From Argyresthia goedartella (Eukaryota > Arthropoda > Insecta > Lepidoptera > Argyresthiidae): DNA of 64,000 nt. The translations under genes were made by a program, and so were the position numbers. The first letter of the stretch is position 1. The number at the start of each line of letters is the position of its first letter. A model generated the notes under the pieces. It had not been told where the DNA came from. It saw nothing but the letters and a program-made list of their open reading frames with translations, and did no database searches. Location: positions 9,875,829 through 9,939,828 of the forward strand of contig OX463836.1 in the NCBI GenBank assembly GCA_949825045.1, in the 5' to 3' direction. Shown one piece after another: positions 1 to 12,700 of the stretch.

Positions 1-50
1 TGCACATATATTCTGTTCCCCGCCCGCGTAATTTATTTATTAACTCTATC

Positions 51-110
51 GTTCATTCATTCAGTCATGTCATCCATTCATTCAGTCATGTCATCCATTC
101 ATTCAGTCAA
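51..110. repeat. Tandem 22-bp repeat
   Basis: Three near-identical copies of a unit made of CATTCATTCAGTCATGTCAT with small variations, directly before a SINE. Confidence 0.8.
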
Positions 111-538
111 CCCGAATGGCCGAGGCGGCAGTGACCCTGCCTACGAAGCCAAGGGTCCCGGGTTAGAGTCCCGGTGGGGGCAAATATTCGTTTGATGAGA
201 ACGGATGTTTGTACCCTAGTCATGGTTGTTTATCTATCTAAGTAAGTATAATATTTATCTATATAAGTATCTGTATCGTTGTCTAGTACCCAAGATAGAA
301 GGAATTCTAGTTTGGGGCTAGATCAATGTGTGTAAATAGCCCGGTGGGGGCAAATATTCGTTTGATGAGAACGGATGTTTGTACCCTAGTCATGGTTGTT
401 TATCTATCTAAGTAAGTATAATATTAATCTATATAAGTATCTGTATCGTTGTCTAGTACCCAAGATAGAAGGAATTCTAGTTTGGGGCTAAATCAATGTG
501 TGCAAATAGTGTCCAAGGTGTTATTTATATTATTATTA
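110..538 (+). mobile_element. tRNA-derived SINE family 1, copy with internal 170-bp duplication
   Basis: The head resembles a tRNA gene (pol III A-box-like GGCCGAGGCGG, B-box-like GGTTAGAGTCC, altered from GGTTCGAGTCC in other copies). The body follows and the end is a TTA/ATT tail. The body from CCCGGTGGGGG to TGTGTGTAAATAG occurs twice in tandem, at 170-339 and 340-509, which no other copy here shows. Confidence 0.85.
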
Positions 539-627
539 AAATTTTTTCATTGGAATCTCGGCTGGGAAGGGGGAAAAAATATATGAATGTGCCTTTATAT
601 AAATGTATTTATTTATTCAGTACTTAC

Positions 628-757
628 TCAGACTTTGCACAGTCCGTATGTTGATCACAGCTTCGGTGGCGACTCTGGAAGCGAGTTCCATAGCTCTCTT
701 CTCTTTCACTTCCGTCTTCTGCATGACGTAGCCCTCCAGGTAGATGCCTCCCATCAC
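628..757 (-). CDS. ABCB exon 21 (intracellular loop 4), last exon in the window
   Basis: Encodes a helix ending [14 protein letters not shown], the coupling helix 4 pattern. Donor GTAAGT in phase 1 shows that the gene continues; NBD2 should follow to the left of the window. Confidence 0.92.
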
Positions 758-3700
758 CTGAAGACGTAAAATCTTTGAAGGTTCTCTATATAAAGAGTTC
801 TGCTTCTTCTTCTTAAGCCCCTCTACTAGTGGAGGTTGGAATTCAGCTCAAAATATCCCTCTAATTATAATCTACATAAATAAATAAATAATCGCTTATG
901 TGTTGCTAAGGGCGAAACTCGCAAACGGCTGAACCGATTTGGATACTTTTTTTAAAGTCTTAGACCGGTTTAGCCTAGCGGTTAGTGACCCTGCCTACGA
1001 AGCTGACAGTCCTGGGTTCGAATCCCGGTAAGGGAAAATATTTGTGTGATGAGCATAAACATTTGTTTCTTTTCCATATATTTACTTATCTATTAAATAG
1101 ATCGGTCGTTTAGTACCCATAACACAAGCCTTGTGGAGCTTAGTATGGGCCTAGTTCGATTTGTGTAAGATTGTCCTCTCATATTTATTATTATTATTAT
1201 TATTATTAATAAAAACGCAAAGGGAACAGCCGGAAAAAAATCTTCGCTCTTCCTATAAATGGATTTCAAAGGTTTTTGGGGTCAATGTTGGAGTAAGCAT
1301 CCAAGAACCATATACTATGTTGAATATGAAGATCACCACAATGTACATACGCAGGGCACGCTGAGCAGGCTAACTAGGGTCATTTTCCAGCTGTACGCCA
1401 TAGCGAGGGAGACGCCGATCGCCATCGTGCTCACACCCTGCAGCACTGTACCAAGGCGCGTGCCTGCAGAAGAAAATCATCGAAAGATATAGAAAATCAT
1501 ATACATTACCACGTTTGACTGGTATCATGTTTGGACATGTGTCCCTTCTAATTTGACAGGTGTAACAATTTTTTACAGGTCCTACGAACCCTGACAGGCT
1601 TTGTGAATATTATATTATTAGTCATGGTTGTTTATCTATCTAAGTATAATATTTATCTACATAAGTATGTGTATCGTTGTCTAGTACCCAAGATACAGGG
1701 AATCCTAGTTTGGGGCTAGATCAATGTGTGTAAATAGTGTCCAAGGTATTATTATTATTATTATTATATATAAACCCTGTCACGCACGCCTCGAACTTTA
1801 GCAGGTTCCGTGAATGTATCAGTTCTAATGAATTTTGATAGGTGCCTAAAATCCCCGGATCCGACATGTCATTGTATTTGAACCATCGCTGTTTCTGGTA
1901 CCTATGTTCTTGTATCCCAGTATGAGGGTAGAGGCAATGTTCAAGCGTATATATGTCACCGTTTTTGATAAACTAACGTTTTTTTTCTCGTTAGTTTGTC
2001 AACTATCGACAAATAGTAAACTGTTGCGTACTGCTTACGATGTGACGCGTTAGTTGATAAACTAAAGGTTAAAACCGTTTAAATAGTAAACTGGTTTAAA
2101 CTTGAATTGCAAACGAAATACCAGGGCAAACACTGCGGCAGCTTAGGTGAAGACTAGAGGGGGGGGAGCGCAGCGAAGCCCCCGAATAGTCTTCGTTTTA
2201 GGTTGACATGTAAGAACAAAGGAAACGTCAATCCTAAACCCTGTCGGTCTGGTTTACTATTTATCGATAGTTCAGCAACTAACGCGTTAGTTTATCACCA
2301 AACTGTTTTGACTATCTTACGGTGACATATATAAATGTTTTTTAAATTACGATCATAACATACCGGTAGTAGTACTAGTCAACCAGCTGTGTCAGAGGTC
2401 CTAATAGAGCAGCTTAACAACTTCCGATAGTCGGGTTGAGACCCCTCCACCAACCTGCACTAATTTAACTTGGTGGAGTATTCGACTCAAACTCACTCGT
2501 TTTCGGGCAAAGTCCTGTGCCCCTCGATGGGGACATTAATGGGCTACATTTATCATGATTATTGGTTCTTTACATACCGGTAGCGCCTTGCACCGCCGCG
2601 CAGTCGGTGGCTAGTCGTGCGCACAGCGCACCCACCGAGTTAGCGGGCAGGTCCAACCAGCCTTGTTCCTGATAACAAACAAGCATATATTTGTGGTAAG
2701 CTCTCGCCATTTACTCAACAATATGTTTGTTTAGTTAGTTGGCTGGTTGTGTGGTCAGTGAGTTGGTTGGTTATTTGGTGGGTTGGTTAGATATTGGCGG
2801 TTTCTTATATTGAATATACCCACCGCCCACCAAACGGGCTGATAGAGAATCAGACGCAGTACTACTCAACAAATTGATTCCCTTTCATTCATAAATTAAT
2901 TATTTCCTTAATATCTTTCATTTATTCGTTCATTATTTATTTATTTATTTATTATTTCTTTAAATCTTTCTTTAATTTATTCAGTATTTATTTAACCCCT
3001 TCGTTTCTCTGCTGGCCGGAAAAGAAAAATAATAACAACAATTAAGGCAAATTTTATGTTGTTTCCAGAACTCTATGTGACGTCTGTCATTAAAGTTCCG
3101 TTTTAGGGTTTATCCAAGTTTACAGGTCAAATCTTAATTATTATTATTTTTATTCATTAATTGATTTTATCGTTAATTCTTATATTGATTCATTCTTTAA
3201 TTCTTACATTCATTCATTCTTGAATTTTTACATTCATTCATTCTTTAATTTTTACATTCATTCATTCTTTAATTCTTAATTTTTTTCACTTTTCAAGTAA
3301 ATTCATTCGCATCCCGACCGCGGAGGAAGAAATAGGGCTTGAACTTGAAGTATTTTTTTTACTTGTTGAATTATTTTTATTATTTATATACCTATTTTTT
3401 TATTCGATCTTTTATTCATTACTTAATTTTTTATTCTTCTTTAATTTCATGTTCCTTAATTCGTTCATTCTTTGATTTCTTCATTCGTTCAGTTTTCTCT
3501 TTTTAATCTTTTGAAAATACGTATTGCCTAACCTGTCTGAGAAAGCTGCTAAAGGTCTTCACCCTCAGCCTGTTAGTCAGCCTAGACCCAGCCAGGTTCA
3601 GGAGCCATCCTTGTAGGAAGGTCACTAGGCCGCACATTCCCGCCACACATAAGAACAGAGACGCGTAGAGAGTCGCCTGTCTCTTGATGAAGTCCTTGTC

Positions 3701-6700
3701 TTCTGAGGCGAACATCTGGGGAAGGAAGGAGAGTTAGAATTAAAGAGAGAGAGTGTGCATTTTAGGATTTCGTTCCCAACGGTGACGCTGAGACCGTATT
3801 TATCAGTGATCACAAATAATCAGATATATGTCACGAGCACGAGCAAACAGGTATATATCACAAATAATCAGGAAGCAAGTCGCGTATACGTATACGAATA
3901 GTAAGTCAGCTGGTCTCCGATTGTGCCCCAGCGCTACAAAATGGCGTATTTGATAGATGGATACTAATAAAATGGACGCCAATAGCCGTTAACGGCAAGC
4001 AATCGTACAATACCCTACAGTACTATTTTTAATTTAAGGCTATAAATGTAAACAAACAACTGTCATTTTCTAGAACAAAACCGTTGATTTTGGCATTCAT
4101 ACTTTATGTACTGGAAAATGACAGTTGTTTGTTTACATTTCTGGCCTCAAATTAAAAATCGCAGTGTAGTCCCTTAACGTCAAGCTGCCAGTGGCAATAG
4201 GATAGCATGGTATTTCCATAGTCCTCTAACATTTTGACGTTTAAGCCGTCGTGTATGTGTCACGAACATACACAAACATCGCTAATGAAACTCGAATGTA
4301 TCCATGTATTTATTTAGGTGCTCCGTGATCTAGTGGGTCTCACGCTTGCTTCTCACGCAGGAGGTGCAGGTTCGAATCCCGGTGCTGACCATGACGTTGT
4401 GACGGTGATGGAAAAACATCGTGAGAAAACCTTCATTACTCCATAGCTGCGGCGATGGGGTAGCTCCGTGTCACACAAAAAGTAGAGTATCCATAACTGG
4501 CTAAAAGGGGCACTATTGTGCCTCTGCTGCCCCGTATGAGAAAAGGCGTGACGCTATATTATTTCATAGACTCGTGAACAAAATTACCATTTTGACAGTT
4601 CCTAAAAAGTATCTATTTTGACAAGCAGTCAAATACAGTATTTTTAGGAACTGTCGAAACGGTCATTTAGTTCACGAGTTCTATGAAATACTAGCATGTG
4701 ACGTCATAGTCAAATGCTTTATTTTTAACAAAAATTTAAATATATTCTACAATTCTGATATTGCCAATTTTTTTTGTTGAAATAGATTCAGCTTAAGACA
4801 AGTTTCTAGATTTATTGGACTAACTTGTCAATACCGTATTATTATTTATATTCGAGGTAATCATTTTTTACTGAATTTGTATCGAGTATTACTCGATATT
4901 ATAAATGTCGATCTCATCACTCGCTTCTTTTGTTAGATTATGATACAGACGGCACATTCTAGATAATGGTTCATTGAATCAGACATTATTCCTATGAACA
5001 GGTACTTGAAAAGGTCTGAAATTGCGGGTTCTTGCGGGCGAATTTGTCACGAATAAGACATTCTCTCCTATCTATTCAATATTTTGTGAAATCCCCGCTA
5101 CCCCACATATCTTCGAGGACGTTTTGAGTTTCTTTTCCTCAGGGATAACAATCGGAGATCCCACACGGTATCTCTCCTTTCAACTCCCCGGCATAACACC
5201 GCCGCTAGTGAACATTCGTTTAGGTCAAGGGCAATCAGACTGGGGAACCCACTTCCCTGGGCTATTGGAATCATCCCTCAATATTCACTTCAAAGAAAAT
5301 ATTGAAAGTGCATTTCCTTCTGTGTATATATGTGCATTCTAGTTAATATATGTATGTGCATTCTATCTATTGTATTTAATATAGTTGAGTATATATTTTA
5401 TTTGTTAGTTTAATTAATTTATATTTTAAAAGTAATTTTCGACCGTACATATGGACAGTCCTAGTGTACAATAAGTACACTAGGACTGTCCTGTTTCACA
5501 AACTCTTCTGTCTTACCTAGGTTTGCTGGAATAAATCTCTCTATGAAGATAAGCTCGCCTTTGCTTATAACAATTCTTCCAAAATATCTGGTATGAATGG
5601 CGATGGACTCACCCCATATAGCTTGGAGAACAACAGCGCAAACGCGGGCATCGCAGCGCCTATCAGGAAGCTTGCCACGCCGCCCACGATCAGCAGTTTC
5701 CATTCTGGCGCGTTCAGTTGTAGAAGCCGCCATGTTGAGACGGGAGGGTGTTCCTCTTCATTGGTCTTTTCAGTGATCGGTTCCAGTTCCGGCTCCTCTA
5801 GCATCTGGTCAATAAATAAAAAAGTATTTATTCAACAGAAACAATTTTGGGAAAGTGTAAAGATATAAAAGATATGTTTCATCACATTATAAAGTTCGGT
5901 TTTACTGTGTCACCCTTTTTTTCTTGGAGGAGTAATAATGGAATTACCCATGGAGACAGACCTCCCTGCTCCCGAGCCCCAAAATTTGAGCGGGCATCAG
6001 CTCGTGTAGACATAAAACAACCCCTGTTGGGTGTAAGTAGTTATCCTAGATGTTACTACTATACTCTATTTGCCGAAACAAGTACATAGAGCGTTGTCTC
6101 TGTTACACAATTTCACAAAAAAGACAAAGTCAACAAATCGCTAGAGGGCGTCAACCAAACTGGTTAGAAGTAAAGGCGCATTCATGATATGCCTACATTT
6201 TGTACTCTCAACTAAACATTTTTCTGCTTTGAGTAACTAGACAGTTATTAGGTGTACTACTTAAATAAAAATACATATATGGATTGTAAAAATAAAAAAT
6301 ACCCATTTTCATATAAATCTGTATTTAGAAGTTTTTTCCTTATCTCATATATTTCATACATATGGTCACGCTACATACATGCAGATCATTAACTATAAAC
6401 AATAATTAAACGTTAATTTAAATACAATAAATTACACTTACTACAGGTGACCTAATTTCAGTAATCCAACATTTTTGTATAAAAAGTTGCGATGTGTATT
6501 TTTTGTTTTTGTTTGGCTAACACTCGAAAATTAATATTTAAAAAATTAAAGATGTCTTAGGAAAAAAATCACATATTTTAAACTTGAAAAAACTTAGACA
6601 AAGATGACCATAAATTGTCTAGACTGAATGTCAAGTCCAATAAATAAGCCGGGTCCTACGAAAAAATAATCGATCACAAAGTAACAGGAAAACGTTATCA

Positions 6701-9700
6701 ATAACACTTACACAAGTGTCACACGAACAAACTAAAAAAAAAACGCACTGTGAACACGGTCTTAGCGTCGCGGCTCTACCAATCAGACGCCAGTGCATTT
6801 CTTTCCCATTCTTGTTTCGGCAAATTGAGTAAAACCATGGATTACACTAAACACCTGTTGCCCATAATGGAGTATTCAATAACTAGCTGAACATAGCACA
6901 ATACGGTATTTGAGAAGGTAGTCCAAGGAAACGTGTCTAAAGCTGCAACTATTTAAAAAAAAGTTTGATCATTACAGAATTGTATATTTCCAGAAGTTGT
7001 ATTTTATAAACTCAATTTTGTGTTAAAAAGACAGCATTGACTATTACGTCACATGCTAGTATTTCATAGAACTCGTGCTTAAGTTACCGTTTTGACAGTT
7101 CCTAAAAAGTATCTATCTTGACTAGCAGTCAAATAACGTATTGTGCCGCTACCACCCCGTATGGGAAAAGGCGTGACTCTATGAATCTAGGTAATTATGA
7201 GTACGTATTCAACAGAAACAAGGTCAGAAGAGTGCAAAGATACATAAGATATGTTTCATTATTTTTTAAGGTTCGGTTTTACCACAGATACTACTACACA
7301 TAGTTTATAAAGGGGAACGTTTGAAGATAGGGAACAAATATAAACATTTATATACAGGCACTGACCCCACACTAGGATGTCCTGTGTCGTGGGAACCAGA
7401 AACAGCGACGTCACACCCATATACACAACCAAGACCTGGGGATTTTTAAAGGTTGGGGTTTCTTTCTGGAAATGATTTTGATATAAAACAATCTTTATCA
7501 TCATATTTCTTACTTTCTAGTCCTTTTTATGAAACTCCCTGGTTTATATCAAAAGCATCCTATATCTTCAACCGTCATCGGAATTATACTCTGTGTTCAG
7601 GCCGTGCCAGTTTCTACGGCTCTGTGCGAACTGTGACCTTTTTTAGAACTTTGACTCTTTCTCGCATAGGGAAAGGTGGGGTATGAGAGACAGAGATGGG
7701 AGCACGCTCAGAGCTAAAGATAATTGGCGCCAACTGTACACCGTACTATTGTCAGTAAAATGAACTCACGTTGCTCGAGCTGAACATGTCCGGCGTAGCG
7801 ACGTTCGGTATGTGGGCCGCGTTCACATTCCCCACTCGATGGCTGCCTCGCGCCGCTTGCTTGCGCTCCGTTAACGAGTCTGAGGGCGAGGAACAGAGGG
7901 TTTAAAGTTAGATAAACAGAGTGATTTGTTAGTCGGTACCTGCATTATAATTATAAGGGATTCAAGTAGGGGGCAATCATGCAAATATTACCCTAAATAC
8001 TCTATCTGAAATTTATGTGTAATTAAGATTTTTAATTATATTTTTTCTAAAATTTGTCATGTTGTATTGTCATAAGTTGTTGTCAAGAAACTGAATTGTT
8101 TTGGATAAATTGTCGGTCGTTCAATAACTAATATATGAACGATTAAATAAAAAATACTTTAAGTTTTGATGCAGTAAGCCGATCAACTCACGTGATAAGA
8201 AATATTAAACTTATTGTCAATTGTCAAAAAAATGTATGGAATTGAACGTACAAATTTGATAAAAAACATAATTGTTTTATCAGCTGTTCTCCATCGTACA
8301 TTGTTTTACACAAACTTTATACCAAAAAAGTTGTTGAAATAATTGCAGAGTAGGCACCCTAGATGGAACCAGGATCACTTTTGTACTTATGATCAAAATC
8401 TTTTTCCCGATAGGGTATTATAGGGATAAATTTGCTGGAATGGGCTCTATTGTAACCCTTCACAATATATGTATCGAATAACAAATATCCCTGAATATCA
8501 CTCTATTCACAGGTGACTTTAAATAAGCTGACCTTAGGGAATTATAGTACTCATAATAATGAATCAATTTCCCAAAGGAGCGTACGGTCGCATTTTTTTA
8601 TTGATCCTCAATACATTGACCCCCGTCAGCAGACAAGTTACTAAGGGGGGCGCATTTTTTTTTAATTCGCCAACATAGGTTTCGACTGTTAAGTTGATCA
8701 CAATAATGGGAACAAGTTTATTAGTCTTAGTTTATGTGAAGATGACAGCTACATGAAATTTGAAAACTATGGTACTATTTTACATCACTCAACAGATAAT
8801 TTAATAAACATTGATGTCCGCATTCTTTTGATCTGAATACCTTTCTTAGCCGTGATTCGGAAATCGGAAGGATTAGAATGATGAGTGACAACCGACGGTG
8901 GTAGCTAAAAGTGGTGCCTATTTTGTTCGGCCATCAAACAGATCATGTCATATAAATTCTACATTAAGTAACAGACAAAACATAGTATGACATGTAAACT
9001 CCGAAACTCAATGCGAATATATTTTTAACTTGACGCTCCTATGTTTTTGTCGACTTCAGTATGGGGTTAAGCTTACTCTGAAGATAGATACACTGGTTTC
9101 ATGCGTGGATATATTTTTTTGTCAACTAGTGTATTTCATAATTTTTTTCAGCAATGCTTTGTTGCTAGCAGTTCTTTGTACGAAACCATTCACATCCCCA
9201 AATTTACTATACTATCATTTCCCTTGGTCCTGTCTTTATCTTTTTATACCTATCTCCATGTGTTTATGTTACATGAATAGGCCTTCTTCGCAGACTAGGT
9301 CTTCGAAATTCCATCTCGAAGTTTATATCTCAACAATTATTCATGTAGCCTTTTATATCTTCGTCTCTATATCTGCATCACTATCGATAAACACTTATGA
9401 ATAATGTATACTTCCTTCGCACTCTGGCTCTTCCGAAGTCTCGCTATAAGTTTTTATCGCAATTTATATCCTACACATCTCTATATCTAATCGTTATGGA
9501 TCACGTCTATTGCGCAGACTGGCACTTCGGAAAATTCTCAAGTTATATTATAAATGTGAAAACAGCAATGTTTAGATGTTTGTTTGTTTGTGTTTGTGCC
9601 TCAATCCCACTAAAACGACTGAACGGATTTGAATGAAAATTTAGCACAGAGTTATTTTTTGAGCTATTAACTTAAGAATAATTTTATCCGACTGCACCAG

Positions 9701-12700
9701 AAGGAGGGTAAAGTTATCTTGGTAAATGATTTTTCATAGGAACGCGCAGATGCAGTTGCGGGCATCAGCTATTCTATAATAATCATTTTCATCTCTGAAT
9801 CAAGATACCGCTCTCTATCTTAAGAATATCTCTCTCCATCTACATATATCCCTTAACATATGTATATCTCCATCTATAATATCTTTATCTCCATCACTCA
9901 CGTATACTTCGCTGACTGGCTCTTCGGAAGTCTCTTTCGAAGTGATCTCCTTCTTCCAATTCTCTTGTTGCGGTTTTCTCTTCGAGTTCTGCAGCCGTGA
10001 GCTGTGGCACCAACGGCCTGAGATGTGGAAAAAAAAACAATGTGATCAATCATTAAGGTGCTTGCCTAACTAGTTATTGTGCGGTTATGACGACCCGAAT
10101 GGCCGAGTCGGCAGTGACCCTGCCTACGAAGCCAAGGGTCCCGGGTTCGAGTCCCGGTGGGGGCAAATATTTATATCTAAGTATAATATTTATCTACATA
10201 AGTATGTGTATCGTTGTCTAGTACCCAAGATACGGCGAATCCTAGTTTGGGGCTATATCAATGTGTAAGTAAATAGTGTCCAAGGTATTATTATTAATTA
10301 TTATAGTGTCCAAGGTTATCCTAGGAAGATATCTGACAGTTTTATCTAAATCCATTTCATGAAAACAATTTTTATATACAAAGATAACCCCAGAAAAGTC
10401 AGGTTTTTCTCATAAACTACAACTGTCAGATATCATCCTATGATAACGCACAGTATAAGGCGATGTAAAGTTAGGAATTAATTACTTAAAATATTCACCG
10501 ATGTCGAGAGCATTCATTGAATTACGTTAAATTTCTCTCTCAAAGCCGCTTGGAGGGGAAACCTCTCTTCTCGCATAAGGTATGAGAGAGAGAGGTTACA
10601 GATAAACTTGGCGCGACCTGTGCGCAGTTAGAAATCACTTCAAACGCGAGTAAACACTATTATCTGAATAAATTTCCAAATCCATAACAACATGTAAGAT
10701 TAAGCCGTCCTCCACTAGGCTGGCTCAGTGTGAGTTGATGGAGGGAAGTGTTATTACAAAATGATGATAAGGTGTACGTCACGCCGCACGTTATAAGCGG
10801 TGGCCTTCAATGCGCAGTAGTCACTTTTGAATACCTGTACATATGCGCAGTAATTCCCGCCAACGTCGCCCAGCGCTCTTAATTCGTGGTGCAAGGTATA
10901 CAGTACGATTTTTTTAACTTTACCGCTCGATACTTCTCGATTTTTATTTTTAATCGGCAATAAATTAACTGTTTTCAGATTTTTCTCTTAAGATACCCTT
11001 CATGATACACCTCTGTGCCAAATTTCAAGTTTCCAGGACCATATCCGAAGTATCAAAAATAATATGCAGGTACTAACTTGGAAGACATATCGTCTTGCAC
11101 CAGCTTCCAGAATAGACCTTTCTTCTCGAGCAGCTCAGAGTACGTGCCTTGCTCCAACACCGCTCCTTGCTCCATGTATACTATGGTTGTTGCGTTCACA
11201 ATGGTTGCCAGCCTGTAAAATTTTGTCACATACAGAAAGCATGGTCGACCCAGCAATAAATGGGGGGATGGGCAGGCCCTCGAGTCGCGTGATAAAAATT
11301 GAATAGCAATAGATCTGTCACAGTTGTTGGTTAAATCAGACACTTAACTAACTCTCAAGACCGTTAATTAAATGCCGACGATTAACCAAGTTATATATGA
11401 TCCATTTTGATTTAAACAAAGCATCGTCGAAAACGTTTAACAATCTGTCTTACCGAAAGCCAGCGTGTTGGAAAATAAGATGGCGTCACGACAACAGGTG
11501 ATTTGCACAGGGCAAAACGTTGTGGTAGCTTAGGTGAAGGGTAAAGGGGGTGAGCAAAGCGAAGCTCCCTTTATCTTTCGTGTTAGGTTGAACATGTAAG
11601 AACAACAAAAATACTTAAAACATCGTTAAAATATAAACACGCTGTAGCCGTAAGCAACCATGGCAGTCAGAACCATAAATTACCCAAACAGCACGGTCTC
11701 AATACAAGATCTGTAGCTCAAGGAAAATTTGAAACTTTAAAAGTAAATAACTACTTCGGTGGGCGGAATGCTAAAAAGACAGATTCCTAGAATAATGAAT
11801 GAAATGCCATCTCTTATTAGATTTGAGATGAATATAAACAAATTTTCAGTCATGTATAAAACATACCTTCTAGATAGTATCCTGAGTACCTAATTGCCTG
11901 GCTAGATCTTCAATGCATAAGTTCCTATTTAGTTGACTACCATCATAGTTACCTATATTGTTATCATAAAATGTTTTCGACTATTTCTGTGTCTTAAGTA
12001 ATTCTATTAAGAATTAATTTACATATTAATGAAGTGCGACTCCCGACCCACAGACAAACCATACTCAAACTTGGTTTTGTGGGATGTATGTTTAGCCCAT
12101 AAGTATTTTTTATGCAATAAACTCATTCTATCTATCCATCATAAACTTAAGTAAACATTAAAACATATTTATATTGTATATTTCTTCTTGCCTGGGAACG
12201 TTTAGACAACTCGTTAAAACGTTTCGTTCACTTGTTCGTCTGACGAAATTGTAAGGACTTGGATAAACGTCGGCATTTAATTAACGGTCTAGAGAGTTAG
12301 TAATGTTTCTGATTTAACCAACTAACTGCGACATATCGTTTGCTCCCGACTGCCGTATTCGGTATTCAGTCTCCAAACAAAAAAGCGCCGCCGACAAGCC
12401 AAATATGGAATTTTAGACCCTCGCGAATGCTCGCGAGCTATCGACACACTGTAGGATAACTGGGGGGTAATGCTACTGTTTGACAAGCCTCGTACAAGCA
12501 TATCGCAGTAATATAGTATTAGGAAGTCTAGGACACATTTCAGGTGTGAGAGAATCTCCCTAAATTTCACTAAAGCTCACCGCGTTTGCTTTCCTCGTCC
12601 AAAATGTCCTAGACTGTCCAATACGGTTGAAGGAAACGCCAGGGAGCCTCTCACACCGGCAAAGTGTCCTAGCTTGTCCAATACGAAACAGAGATATTCA

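Noticed and set aside
4318..4390. Possible tRNA gene (B-box GGTTCGAATCC)
   Set aside because: The acceptor arms do not pair and the sequence continues into a dispersed SINE body, with related copies at 37101 and 37782.
10092..10165. Possible functional tRNA gene
   Set aside because: Head of SINE family 1, present many times in the window with a shared non-tRNA body and (ATT)n end.
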